Shown piece by piece: positions 6,943 through 16,100 of a DNA stretch of 17,163 bases. Source of the stretch: an uncultured Collinsella sp. (GTDB lineage: Bacteria; Actinomycetota; Coriobacteriia; Coriobacteriales; Coriobacteriaceae). The translations under genes were made by a program, and so were the position numbers. The notes below the pieces were generated by a model, which saw nothing but the letters and a program-made list of their open reading frames with translations, ran no database searches and was not told the origin of the DNA. Where the stretch lies: NCBI GenBank assembly GCA_937969105.1, contig CALBUZ010000057.1:1-17163 (forward strand), read 5' to 3'. Each line of letters starts with the position of its first letter. Position 1 is the stretch's first letter.

Positions 6943-8928
6943 TTAGTTCTGCGAGAAGAATGGGAACTGTCGGGGATCCACCGGCGGCTGCGGCATCGGT
7001 CCGCCCTGGGGTCCACCCTGCGGGCCGCCCTGGCCGCCCATCATCTTATCGATGGCGTCCTGGACCTCGCCCTCAAACTTCTTCATGCCCTCGTGCAGGC
7101 GGCGCTGGCCGTCCTCGGAGCGCAGCTCCTCCATCTGCTCGGGCGAAATACCCAAAAGGTCACCCAGTATGCCCATCATCTCGCCACGCATGCGCTCGCT
7201 TGTATCCTCGTCGGCAAAGCGGTTCACCTCGGCGCGCGCCAGCGCATCGACCGTCATGCGTTCCTTGCCGCTCAGCCCCAGGTCGGACCACGCGAGCATG
7301 TACGGCCAGGCACGCTCGACAAACGAACGGGCCGAGACGATCGGCGCCATCGGCAGCTGGCGGCGAGCCGCCTCTCCCTGGCGCACGAGCATCAGCAGCA
7401 GCGAGCAAGCCTCGGGCTTGCCGGCGGCCATTGGGATGTCGTCGAAGGGTCGGTTGCGATCCACGTGCGCCTCGAGCGTGCCATCGACCTCGCCCGGCTC
7501 GAGCCCACCGAGTAGCTGCGCCGCGCGGTCGAGCATGTCGACCGGACCGTCAAGCGTCGAGAGCGCTTGCGCCAGTACGCGCTCCATGCAATCCTCCACC
7601 GCGTTGAGCGTCACGAGCTCCTGCGGCACCACGGCAGACGTACGGTTGCGCACGCGCGCCACAAACTCGAGCGTCGACAGATATACGTCGCCAAAGGGCG
7701 CATAATCGCCCTGGTAGCCACCGCAAAGCGCGGGCGCCGCCAGCGCGTACTCGGTTTTGGACAGCGGGCTCAGCGCCATCGCACCCAGCTCGAGCGCCGT
7801 ATCCTCCAGCATGAGGCCCAGCGTGCGAGAGCGCAGGCGCTCGGCGTCGCCCGCCGACACATCGCGGTCGAGCACACGCGCGGCATCCGGCGCATCGCGC
7901 TCGACGGTGCGAATGTGCAGGCGCTCGGCAATGGCGCGAACGGCGGTACAGCGAGCAGCCTCGGCCTCCTCCTGCGCCGGCGTAAAGATACGGTTGCGCC
8001 CCAGCACCAGGCCAATCACATTGCGCGGGCCCAGAGCGTCGACGGCCAGCGCCGCCAGCAGGGACGACGGCAAGTCACCCTCGAGCGCCACCACGGCGCG
8101 CGACGTACCGCGGGCGCGGGCGTTATCGCGCACAGCGAGCACCAGCGCCTGCCACAACCACTCCTCGGAACGAAACTCGGGCAGCTCGTGGTCCTCCAAG
8201 GCATCGAGCATCACACCGCGCTGGATCTCCTGAACCAGCAGGCTCTCCTCAAAGCACGGCGCCTGGGCCACCACGCGGCCGCAGTCGTCGAGCACAAACG
8301 AGCCGCCGGTATACACCGACTCGTCATAGGCACCGACCGGCGCCATGCAGGCAAACCATACGCTGCGCTTGGAGGCGATCTTGCGGTAGGCTCCGCTGCG
8401 CACGGCGGCGATCGCAGCGCTCTCGCGGTCGGTCATATCAAACGCGTTGAACTGGAAATAGGCAATGAGGTCGACACCAGTCGGCAGCATCTCGAGCTCG
8501 CGGTCCAAGTCGAAGATCACGGCGATGCGCACGCCGTCCACGTCAAACACCGGCGGCGCCCAACGGGCATCGCCGTTCCCACCGCGCTGCAGGGCAATGC
8601 TCGAACGGGCCGGCACCACATGGCCGTCCTTGAGCATCATATAGTCGAGCAGGGGCTGGCCCTCAAACGAAACCGCTGCGGGCACGATGCAGATCATATC
8701 GAGCTCTTGGATACGCTCGGCGACGCCGGTCAAGCCGGCAAGCATGTCGTGCTCAAAGTCGGCAGCGCCCACCAGGCCGCCGGGCAGGGCTCCCATAAAG
8801 AGCGGAGCCGGGACGCACAGCACGCGCGCCCCGCGCTCGTGGGCCAAACGCGCCTGGTCCTCGATGCGACCGCAAATGCCCTCAATATCACCCAGGCGCA
8901 TATCGATCTGTGCAAGTGCGAGCTTCAT
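6943..8928 (-). CDS. NAD+ synthetase-like protein (nitrilase + synthetase domains), apparently catalytically inactive
   Basis: 661 residues. The layout is that of glutamine-dependent NAD+ synthetase: an N-terminal carbon-nitrogen hydrolase domain (MKLALAQIDMRLGDIEG to about residue 245) and a C-terminal synthetase domain (about 255-550). Synthetase blocks remain recognisable: SSLLAALAVDALG (288-300), LSKTE (389-393), GDYAPFGDVYLSTL (407-420) and a late Arg/Gln segment. The key residues look lost. The nitrilase Glu aligns with A41 (VPAPLF for FPEL), the Lys with about R108, and the Cys with F139 (VIFDLD for ICED). The ATP loop SGGxDSS reads EGDLPSS at 283-289. After about residue 550 comes a charged helical extension, then a GGQGGPQGGPQGG tail. 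The ATG at 8928 has AAAGGG eight bases upstream. Possible roles are regulatory or scaffold; it could also be annotated simply as NAD+ synthase. Alignment was by eye. Confidence 0.75.
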   Translation of the reverse strand: MKLALAQIDMRLGDIEGICGRIEDQARLAHERGARVLCVPAPLFMGALPGGLVGAADFEHDMLAGLTGVAERIQELDMICIVPAAVSFEGQPLLDYMMLKDGHVVPARSSIALQRGGNGDARWAPPVFDVDGVRIAVIFDLDRELEMLPTGVDLIAYFQFNAFDMTDRESAAIAAVRSGAYRKIASKRSVWFACMAPVGAYDESVYTGGSFVLDDCGRVVAQAPCFEESLLVQEIQRGVMLDALEDHELPEFRSEEWLWQALVLAVRDNARARGTSRAVVALEGDLPSSLLAALAVDALGPRNVIGLVLGRNRIFTPAQEEAEAARCTAVRAIAERLHIRTVERDAPDAARVLDRDVSAGDAERLRSRTLGLMLEDTALELGAMALSPLSKTEYALAAPALCGGYQGDYAPFGDVYLSTLEFVARVRNRTSAVVPQELVTLNAVEDCMERVLAQALSTLDGPVDMLDRAAQLLGGLEPGEVDGTLEAHVDRNRPFDDIPMAAGKPEACSLLLMLVRQGEAARRQLPMAPIVSARSFVERAWPYMLAWSDLGLSGKERMTVDALARAEVNRFADEDTSERMRGEMMGILGDLLGISPEQMEELRSEDGQRRLHEGMKKFEGEVQDAIDKMMGGQGGPQGGPQGGPMPQPPVDPRQFPFFSQN

Positions 8929-8967
8929 GGCTCAGCCCTTTCCGTCGTAAACCATCGTTGTCGTAGT

Positions 8968-8998
8968 AAAAGCGCCGGCCGCATGATGCAGTCGGCGC
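8968..8998 (-). terminator. Intrinsic terminator of the superoxide reductase gene
   Basis: Minus strand: GCGCCG, one mismatch, CTGCA, TCA loop, TGCGG, then CGGCGC (stem arms outermost at 8993-8998 and 8972-8977), followed by TTTT (8968-8971). It separates the superoxide reductase gene from the NAD+ synthetase-like gene. The latter must therefore have its own promoter in the remaining 39 bases or rely on read-through; no clear promoter is visible. Confidence 0.75.
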
Positions 8999-9045
8999 TC
9001 GCATGTGCATATGCTAGCTATGATACCCCGAGCGGGGGCGCGCTC

Positions 9046-9408
9046 CTAGAACGTCGCGGACCACAGCCCGTGCAGGTTGCAATAGGCATAGACGGTACCG
9101 GTCTTAGAGCCGCCGGCAAAAAACGTCGCGGGCTTCATGCCGGGCTGGAGGTAATGGACCTCCAGACGACCCTCGGCCTCAAGGGCGATCCACTCGATGT
9201 AGTGCTCGGGCACCATAGGATGCTCGACCGAGCCCACGCGCGCACGGATCACGTGACCGTCGCGCTCGCTCTCAACGACCGGCACGTGCTTTTCGTGCGC
9301 CGCATCCTCGGTGTTCGCGGTCAGCTCCGTGCAACCGGCAGGGGTTGCAACGTCGTTGCCAAGGGCGGCAATGAGCTTGCCATCGGGGTCCTTAAAGAAT
9401 TTCGCCAT
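9046..9408 (-). CDS. Superoxide reductase (desulfoferrodoxin/neelaredoxin family)
   Basis: 120 residues. It reduces superoxide to hydrogen peroxide at a non-haem Fe(His)4Cys centre without making oxygen, a common defence in anaerobes. Likely iron ligands are H41 (EKHVPV), H63 and H69 (HPMVPEHYIEW), and C110 and H113 (CNLHG); K40 of the EKH motif assists catalysis in the family. The first 38 residues still follow the shape of the N-terminal desulforedoxin domain of two-iron desulfoferrodoxins, but only C26 remains of the four cysteines, so centre I is absent. The start at 9408 has AAAGGAG seven bases upstream; the longer frame to 9495 lacks this. It appears to be monocistronic with a terminator behind it. 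Electron donors such as rubredoxin are not encoded nearby. Confidence 0.93.
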   Translation of the reverse strand: MAKFFKDPDGKLIAALGNDVATPAGCTELTANTEDAAHEKHVPVVESERDGHVIRARVGSVEHPMVPEHYIEWIALEAEGRLEVHYLQPGMKPATFFAGGSKTGTVYAYCNLHGLWSATF

Positions 9409-9492
9409 GATGTTCTCCTTTGCTGATGTGCCGATGTTCTTGAGGTTCTTATGCCCAAAGGCAGGCGAACCATCCACGGCATGGCAAATGAA

Positions 9493-9520
9493 CACATAAC
9501 GAGCGGAGACGATGGGGCAA
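9493..9520 (-). promoter_or_regulatory. Weak promoter candidate of the superoxide reductase gene
   Basis: Minus-strand TTGCCC (9515-9520), a 16-base spacer and TATGTG (9493-9498), about 85 bases before the start codon. Matches to consensus are 4/6 and 3/6 only. Confidence 0.25.
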
Positions 9521-9557
9521 CGTGCGCTATCCGCCCTGGCGGCCTCACCCGAGCGGG

Positions 9558-12500
9558 TTAACGCCCGTCACCGCCGAGCAGCGCCAGAACATCCTCGCGG
9601 GTAAACAGCGCCGACGAGATGCCGTCGCCGCCGAGTACGCTGTTGACCAGGTCACGTTTGGACTCCTGCATCTGCATAATGCGTTCCTCGATCGTGTCCT
9701 TGGCGATGAGCTTGTACACGGTCACGGTATGCTGCTGGCCAATACGATGTGCGCGGTCAGTCGCTTGGTCCTGCGCCGCCACGTTCCACCACGGGTCGTA
9801 GTGAATGACCACATCGGCCGCCGTCAGGTTGAGGCCCACGCCGCCCGCCTTGAGCGAGATCAGAAACACCGGCACCTCGCCCGCCTGGAACTGCGCGACC
9901 ATCTTGGCACGGCTCTCCTTGGACGAAGCGCCCGTGAGCTTAAGAAAGCCGATGTCCTCCTTGGCCAGGCGCTTGCCAATGATATCGAGCATACCCGTAA
10001 ACTGGCTGAACAACAGGATGCGATGTCCGCCGTCGAGTGCGCCGTGCACGAGCTCCATGCAAGCGTCGAGCTTGGCGCTCCCCGCCTTGTAGTCCTCGTA
10101 GTGTAGATGCGGGTCGCAGCAAATCTGGCGCAGCTTGGTGAGCTCGGCGAGCACCTTGAGCTTGTCCTTCTTAAACTCGGATGCCTCGCGGTGCTGCACC
10201 TGCTGGGCGATGCGGTCCTGGTTGGCCAGGTAGAGCTTGCGCTGCTCGCCGGTGAGTTGTGCCATGACGGTGTCCTCGATCTTCTCGGGCAGATCGGCCA
10301 CCACGTCTTCCTTGACGCGACGCAGCACAAACGGCGACACGAGCGCCTGCAGGCGAGCGGCGCTGTCGCCCTCGGCATGCTCGACCGGGCTTTCGAAGCG
10401 CTTGGCAAACGACTCGCGCGTGCCAAGCAGGCCCGGCATCAAAAAGTCGAAGATGCTCCAGAGCTCGGACAGGCGGTTTTCGATGGGCGTGCCCGTCAGG
10501 GCAAAGCGCACACCGGCCGGCAGGCGCTTGGCGGCGCGCGCTACCTGCGTGAGCGGGTTTTTAATGTACTGGGCCTCGTCGAGCACAACGCGGGCAAAGT
10601 CCTGCTCGGCATACTCGTCGATATCGCGGCGCATGAGGTCATACGACGTCACGACCACGTTATGCTCGGCCACGCCGGCTATCTGCACGCGGCGCTGCGC
10701 TTTGGCGCCCACAATGGCACACACATCGAGCGAAGGCGCAAAGCGTTCCAGCTCGGCAGTCCAGTTATACACGAGCGACGCAGGGCACACCACGAGCGTG
10801 GGCTTGGCGTCCCCGACTTCCACGCGCGCCAGGATATGTGCGATCATCTGCAGCGTTTTGCCCAGGCCCATATCGTCGGCCAAGATACCGCCGAGGCCCA
10901 GGTGCTCGAGCGAGCCGAGCCACTGGTAGCCGTCGACCTGATAGCCGCGCAGTGTGGCTTTGAGCGAGACCGGCACCGTAAAGTCCATCTTGCCGAGCGT
11001 GTCCAGGCGCTCGACGGTGCGGCGGAACGCGGCGTCGCGATCGGCCTCAAGCGCCGGCGTGCGCGCGAGCATGCTGTCGACAAACAGGGTACTCGACGCG
11101 GGAAACGACACGCCGTCGAGCAGGTCGACGGCATCGACCCCCAGATCCTCGGCAAGGCCAAACGCGGCGCGCGCTCCCTCGTCCAGGCGAATGATGTCGC
11201 CCGACGTAAGACGCGCAAACGTCTGGTGGCGCTTGTACGAGTCCAGATAGATGGCAAGGTCGGCCGCCGAAAGCCCGCTCGCGCCCAGTTCGACATCGAG
11301 CAGGTTGCTCTTGACGGTCGCGCGCACCGAAAGCTTGGGCGCAGGGCGCACCGAGATCTGGCGTAGGCGGTCGCTGAGCATGACCTCGCCCAGCTCGGAC
11401 AGGGCAGACAGGCCCTCGGTCAGCAAGTGGAACAGGCTCTCGTCGTCGCGCTCCTCAAACGCCAGGCCGCCCTCGTAAAAGTCGAAATACAGAGCCGCCG
11501 TATCCATAACGCGAAACTCTGCTATCTCGTCGCGCGGCGGCACGCCCGGGCGCTGTTCTTCGAAGGGGCTTCCCGGAGCACCCAGGCTAAAGAGATCTGC
11601 CGACCAATCACCGTAGGCAACCGTAATCTTGCAGGTCACGAGCCCGTCGTCGACACCGATTGCCATGGCAAAGCTCGGCTCGGGCGCCACGGTGTCGAGC
11701 ACGGCGGGAGCGGTGAGGTCGGTGTATTCGCGCAGCACGGGCAGTGCCATGCGGCAGAATTCGCCCACCTGCTCGGCGGCGATGTGGACCGGCGTGCGAC
11801 AGGGCAGCAGACGCGACAGAAACGGTGCGGCATGTTGGGCAAACGCCGCATCGGCGCGGCGCGCGCGGTGCGTGTCGACCAGATAGGCAACGTCGCCCGA
11901 GGCAAAGCAGTACATATCGGCGGGCAGGCGCAGGTCGTAGCTGCCACCGGCCGCCGGCGCGATCTTGGCGGCAAGGAGCGGCGGTTGTTTTGCCGAGGCC
12001 TCGTCCTCCCCCACCGGAGACAACTCAACCGCCACCTCGTAGGAACGATGCGTCGTCGTTCCCCGCGACCAGGCGGGCTCAAAGGAGATGGTCCGGCCAC
12101 GCAGCAAGTCCAGCATGTATACGATGTCATGCTCGGACAGCGGCAGCTGGCGCTCGGCGACAAAGCCGCTGCGTGCAAAATCGTACGACGCCGAACGCGA
12201 ACTCGTGATGTCGCTCAGATACACAACCGTTGCCACAACAAGGTCGAGCAGACGCACCGAAACCTCGTCGAAGGCCTCGGGCGCATGGAGGAATGTGAGC
12301 TTTTTGCCGTACGAGAACGTGCCGCCGCGCACGTAGGCGGCGGCCATGCCGTCGATGTCCTTGACCACGTAGGACACCGAGCCGCAGCGGATGCGAAGCT
12401 CGAGCGCCCAGCTAAAGCGGTCGGCAAACAGCGGATTGTAGTACGGCACCAGCGAGGGCTCCAACACCGCCTTGGGGGCATCGGGGTCGACAGTGCCGGC

Positions 12501-13022
12501 GAGCTTGCGGCGCATGCCCGCCAACTCATCCATGCGCGCGTCCGAAAGATCGGAGAGCGCCTTCATGAGGCTCGGGCTCGTGGGGACAGGCGCCGGGAAG
12601 GGAAAGTTAGGGTTGACCGCCGGCACTTTGGGCGCGGTGTGCGCGGGCTGTTTCGGCTGCGCCGTAAACGTGCGAACCGGCGTGCGCAGCCCCTCAACAG
12701 GCTCAATGCCGCTGGCGTCCAGATACGCCAGCGCTGTAGCGATGGCGTGCTTGCACATGCCGGGGTAGCGATAGGCAGCGGGGCAATCGCAGTCGTAGTC
12801 GATCACCTCGTGCTCGTCCATGTCGAGCGCCACGTGCGTCTTGTACAGGTCGCCGCGCGAGCCGCGCACTGCACCCTCAACCGTCACGTTTTTGGAGAAG
12901 CGCGAGCCGCTGTCCTCGATCGACAGCACGGCGCCGTTGAGCATGAGCGAGCGGCCCTTCATAAAGGTGCCGCTCAGCGCCGCCTCTTTCCGGAGCGCCT
13001 GCACAAACGTCCCCTGTGCCAT
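9558..13022 (-). CDS. SNF2-family helicase with N-terminal SWIM zinc finger
   Basis: 1154 residues. A SWIM zinc finger (C78, C80, C90, H92: CDC...GMCKH) lies near the N-terminus. A long SNF2-associated region spans about 110-660, then the two-lobed SNF2 ATPase. ATPase motifs are Walker A DDMGLGKT (716-723), DEAQ box (815-818), TGTPIENRLSELWSIFDFL, SQFTGMLDIIG, GGVGLNLTAADVVIHYDPWW and DRAHRIGQ near the end. Such proteins translocate on double-stranded DNA and remodel protein-DNA complexes. Bacterial SWIM-SNF2 proteins are widespread, but their physiological substrates are poorly known; SWIM fingers bind DNA or protein. The ATG at 13022 is preferred over a TTG at 13034 because GGAGGA (complement of 13027-13032) is placed correctly for it. 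It lies between dnaE and the superoxide reductase gene, and nothing nearby suggests a defence or restriction system. Helicase assignment is firm; role is open. Confidence 0.93.
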   Translation of the reverse strand: MAQGTFVQALRKEAALSGTFMKGRSLMLNGAVLSIEDSGSRFSKNVTVEGAVRGSRGDLYKTHVALDMDEHEVIDYDCDCPAAYRYPGMCKHAIATALAYLDASGIEPVEGLRTPVRTFTAQPKQPAHTAPKVPAVNPNFPFPAPVPTSPSLMKALSDLSDARMDELAGMRRKLAGTVDPDAPKAVLEPSLVPYYNPLFADRFSWALELRIRCGSVSYVVKDIDGMAAAYVRGGTFSYGKKLTFLHAPEAFDEVSVRLLDLVVATVVYLSDITSSRSASYDFARSGFVAERQLPLSEHDIVYMLDLLRGRTISFEPAWSRGTTTHRSYEVAVELSPVGEDEASAKQPPLLAAKIAPAAGGSYDLRLPADMYCFASGDVAYLVDTHRARRADAAFAQHAAPFLSRLLPCRTPVHIAAEQVGEFCRMALPVLREYTDLTAPAVLDTVAPEPSFAMAIGVDDGLVTCKITVAYGDWSADLFSLGAPGSPFEEQRPGVPPRDEIAEFRVMDTAALYFDFYEGGLAFEERDDESLFHLLTEGLSALSELGEVMLSDRLRQISVRPAPKLSVRATVKSNLLDVELGASGLSAADLAIYLDSYKRHQTFARLTSGDIIRLDEGARAAFGLAEDLGVDAVDLLDGVSFPASSTLFVDSMLARTPALEADRDAAFRRTVERLDTLGKMDFTVPVSLKATLRGYQVDGYQWLGSLEHLGLGGILADDMGLGKTLQMIAHILARVEVGDAKPTLVVCPASLVYNWTAELERFAPSLDVCAIVGAKAQRRVQIAGVAEHNVVVTSYDLMRRDIDEYAEQDFARVVLDEAQYIKNPLTQVARAAKRLPAGVRFALTGTPIENRLSELWSIFDFLMPGLLGTRESFAKRFESPVEHAEGDSAARLQALVSPFVLRRVKEDVVADLPEKIEDTVMAQLTGEQRKLYLANQDRIAQQVQHREASEFKKDKLKVLAELTKLRQICCDPHLHYEDYKAGSAKLDACMELVHGALDGGHRILLFSQFTGMLDIIGKRLAKEDIGFLKLTGASSKESRAKMVAQFQAGEVPVFLISLKAGGVGLNLTAADVVIHYDPWWNVAAQDQATDRAHRIGQQHTVTVYKLIAKDTIEERIMQMQESKRDLVNSVLGGDGISSALFTREDVLALLGGDGR

Positions 13023-13042
13023 CACTTCCTCCAATCCACACA

Positions 13043-13169
13043 GGGTAGCTAATTTGGGACGGGGCTATTTTAGCTACCCCCATATGTCGGTTGAGATGTA
13101 TTCCGACCCCGACTCATCCGCCGTCAGCCAAAGGGTAGCTAAAATAGCCCCGTCCCAAATTAGCTACCC
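13043..13169. repeat. 127-bp element made of two perfect 37-bp inverted arms
   Basis: The arm at 13043-13079 is an exact reverse complement of the arm at 13133-13169, with a 53-base spacer. Each arm is itself a hairpin: GGGTAGCTAA (13043-13052 and 13133-13142) pairs with TTAGCTACCC (13070-13079 and 13160-13169) around a 17-base loop. The 10-mer therefore occurs four times, two in each orientation. The DNA or RNA could form either one long stem or two stem-loops. The spacer has a small GTCGG/CCGAC pair (13086-13090, 13103-13107). The element fills the gap between the dnaE stop and the SWIM-SNF2 gene. It could be a MITE or REP-like unit, a bidirectional terminator, or a binding site. It has no coding capacity. 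Confidence 0.85.
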
Positions 13170-13182
13170 CAGCAAAATCATT

Positions 13183-16100
13183 TTAGATAACCGTCACGCG
13201 GCCTTGGTTGCCGACGATGGCCTTGGCCTCGGCTAGCAGCGGAATCGAGCGCGCGTTGACCTTAGCAGGTACCTCGGCACGCAGCACGCGCCCGTCCACC
13301 TGCTCGATAAAGATCTCCACACGGTCGCCGCCCGGGTTGGTGGTGAACACCGTGGCAAGACGCGCCATATTGCCCTGGCTAAAGCGGCTGTTGGGCACCA
13401 TGACCTCAAACACCTTGGGCTTGTTGTTCTCCTCGTTGAGCTCCAGCGGCACAATCTCCTGCGCGATGATCTGGTCGCCGCGGTCCGAGCGCTCGAGCTT
13501 GCCCTTAATGCGCACAAACGCATCGGACAGCTGTGCACCGGTCTCGGGATCGACCTCGCCGTACAGGTACCCCTCGGCCTCCTTGTAGGTCTTGGGGAAC
13601 ACGACGACGGTGGCCTCGCCTTCCATGTCCTCGAGCTGCACGATGCCCATGGGGTCACCGTTTTTGGTCACGCGCTTGGACACACTCGAGACCATACCGG
13701 CCCACCACAGCGCCTTACCCTCGGGAATCTCCTGGTTGATGGTGCCGCCCGTAGGATTCTGAACTTCGTAGCCGGTGTCGATCTGCGAGAACGAAAAGTC
13801 GCGCGCCTTGGCTAGCGCATACTCAAACGGGCGCAGCGGATGGTCCGAGACATAGATGCCCAGAACCTCTTTCTCCTGGCTCAGCTTAAGGTGGCGGTCC
13901 CACTCCTGGCCATCCGGATCGGGCACGCTGACCTCAAAGCCCGAGCCCTCAACGTCGCCAAACATATCGAAGAACGACGTCTGGCCGCTTGCGCGATCCT
14001 TCTGGCGCTTCACGGCGGCATCGATGATGTTCTCGGGGTTGTTCTTGTCCACAAAGTGCATCATCTGGCGGCGCGGATAGCCCGTGGAGTCGAAGGCGCC
14101 TGCCTTGATGAGCGATTCGATCACGCGACGGTTGGCCTGGCTCGAGTCCACGCGCTCGACAAAGTCATGCAACGTCTTAAACGGGCCGCCCGCCTCGCGC
14201 TCGGCGATAATCGCCTGTGCCACGCCGGTGCCCACGCCGCGGATGCCGGCCAGACCAAAGCGCACGCCCTCCTTGGTAGCCGTGAACTCGGTACCGGACT
14301 CGTTGACATCTGGCGAAAGCACGGGGATACCGTCGTGACGGCATGCCGAGACGTAGTGCACGATCTTGTCGGTCTTGCCCGTGTAGGACGTCAGAACGGC
14401 CGCCATGTACTCGTGCGGATAGTGCGCCTTGAGCCATGCCGTCTGCATAACCAGAATGGCGTAGCCGGCGGAGTGCGACTTGTTGAAGGCGTAGGATGCG
14501 AACTCGAGAACATCGTCCCAAATCTTCTGGGCAACCTCGCGCGTGTAGTTGTTCTTGATAGCGCCGTTCATCCAGTGGTCGTAGGTGGTCTCGTCCGAGC
14601 CATCCTCCCAGTGGAGCACCGTCGACGTGAGCAGCTTAATCTTCTTCTTAGCCACGGGCTTACGGATACGCGAGTCCGATTCGCCCTTGGAGAAGCCGCA
14701 CATCTCGACGGAGATGAGCATAACCTGCTCCTGGTAGACCATGGTGCCGTAGGTTTCGCCCAGGATGTCGTCCAGACGGTCGTCGTAGGAGACGGCCGGC
14801 TCCTTGCCGTTCATACGGTTGATGTAGGACGAAACCATGCCGGCGCCCAGCGGGCCCGGGCGGTACAGGGCGATCAATGCTACGACGTGCTTGTACTCGG
14901 TGGGCTTCATGTTCTTGATCGTGGCCGTCATGCCGGCGGACTCGACCTGGAAGACGCCGGCGGTGTGGCCGGAACCCATGAGCTTAAAGATCTCGGGATC
15001 GTCAAAGGGAATATCTTCCTCTTTGATGTCGATGCCGAAGTTCTTTTTGATGTTGGCCTTTGCCTTGGAGATAACCGTCAGCGTACGCAGGCCCAGGAAG
15101 TCCATCTTGAGCAGGCCCATGTCGGCAACGGTATGGCCCTCGTACTGGGTAATCTCGACGCCGCCCTTGGTGTCGAGCTTGGTGGGCACGTGCTCGTTGA
15201 CGGGGTCGCGGCAGATCAGAACGGCGCACGCGTGCACGCCCTCGCCACGGGTGAGGCCCTCGATCGAGAGCGCCGTGTCGATGATGCGGCGGGCGTCGTC
15301 GTCCTTTTTATAGGCCTCGGCAAAATCCGGGTTAAACAGATCCTCTTTGCCGGGTTGTTTTTCGAGTACCTGCTTGAGCTTGACCTTGGGGTCGCTCGAG
15401 ACCATCTTGGACAGGCGCTGGCCCATGTAGACCGGGTAGTCCAAGACGCGCGCGGCGTCGTTGATGGCCTGCTTGGCCTTGATGGTCGAGTAGGTGATGA
15501 CGTGGGTGACCTTCTCGGGGCCGTAGAGCTGGCGAACGTGCTCCACGACCTCGAGGCGCCGCTCGTCGTCGAAGTCCATATCGATATCGGGCATCTCGGT
15601 ACGCTGCGGGGACAGGAACCTCTCGAACATCAGGCCGTTCTCGAGCGGGTCGAACGCGGTGATGTTCATGGCGTAGGCGACGATAGCGCCGGCGGCCGAG
15701 CCACGGCCGGGGCCGACGCCGATGCCGTTGTCCTTGGCCCATTGCACGTACTCGGCAACGATCAAGAAGTAGGCAGCAAAGCCCTTGTCGCAGATGACCT
15801 TGTATTCGTACTCAAAGCGCTCTTTGATGTTGACGCCACCGATCTCGCGCGTGGCCCAGTCGTCGCCGTAGTGCTGGCGCAGGCCCTTCTCGCACTCGCG
15901 GCGGAACTGGCTCTCGTGCGTCTCGCCGGGATCGAGCAACGGGAAGCGCGGCAGGATGATGGAGTCCCAGTCCAGCTCAACGTAGCACTTGTCGGCGATC
16001 TCGAGCGTGTTGTCGCAGGCCTCGGGGCAATACGGGAACATCGCCCGCATCTCCTCCTCGGTCTTCATGTAAAACTCCGAGCCGGTCATGCGCATGCGGT

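Noticed and set aside
9558..13022. SNF2 helicase as part of a phage-defence system such as DISARM
   Set aside because: No methyltransferase, phospholipase-D or other partner genes lie beside it; the neighbours are housekeeping genes.
13043..13169. CRISPR-like repeat pair
   Set aside because: The repeats are inverted rather than direct, there are only two, and no cas genes are present.
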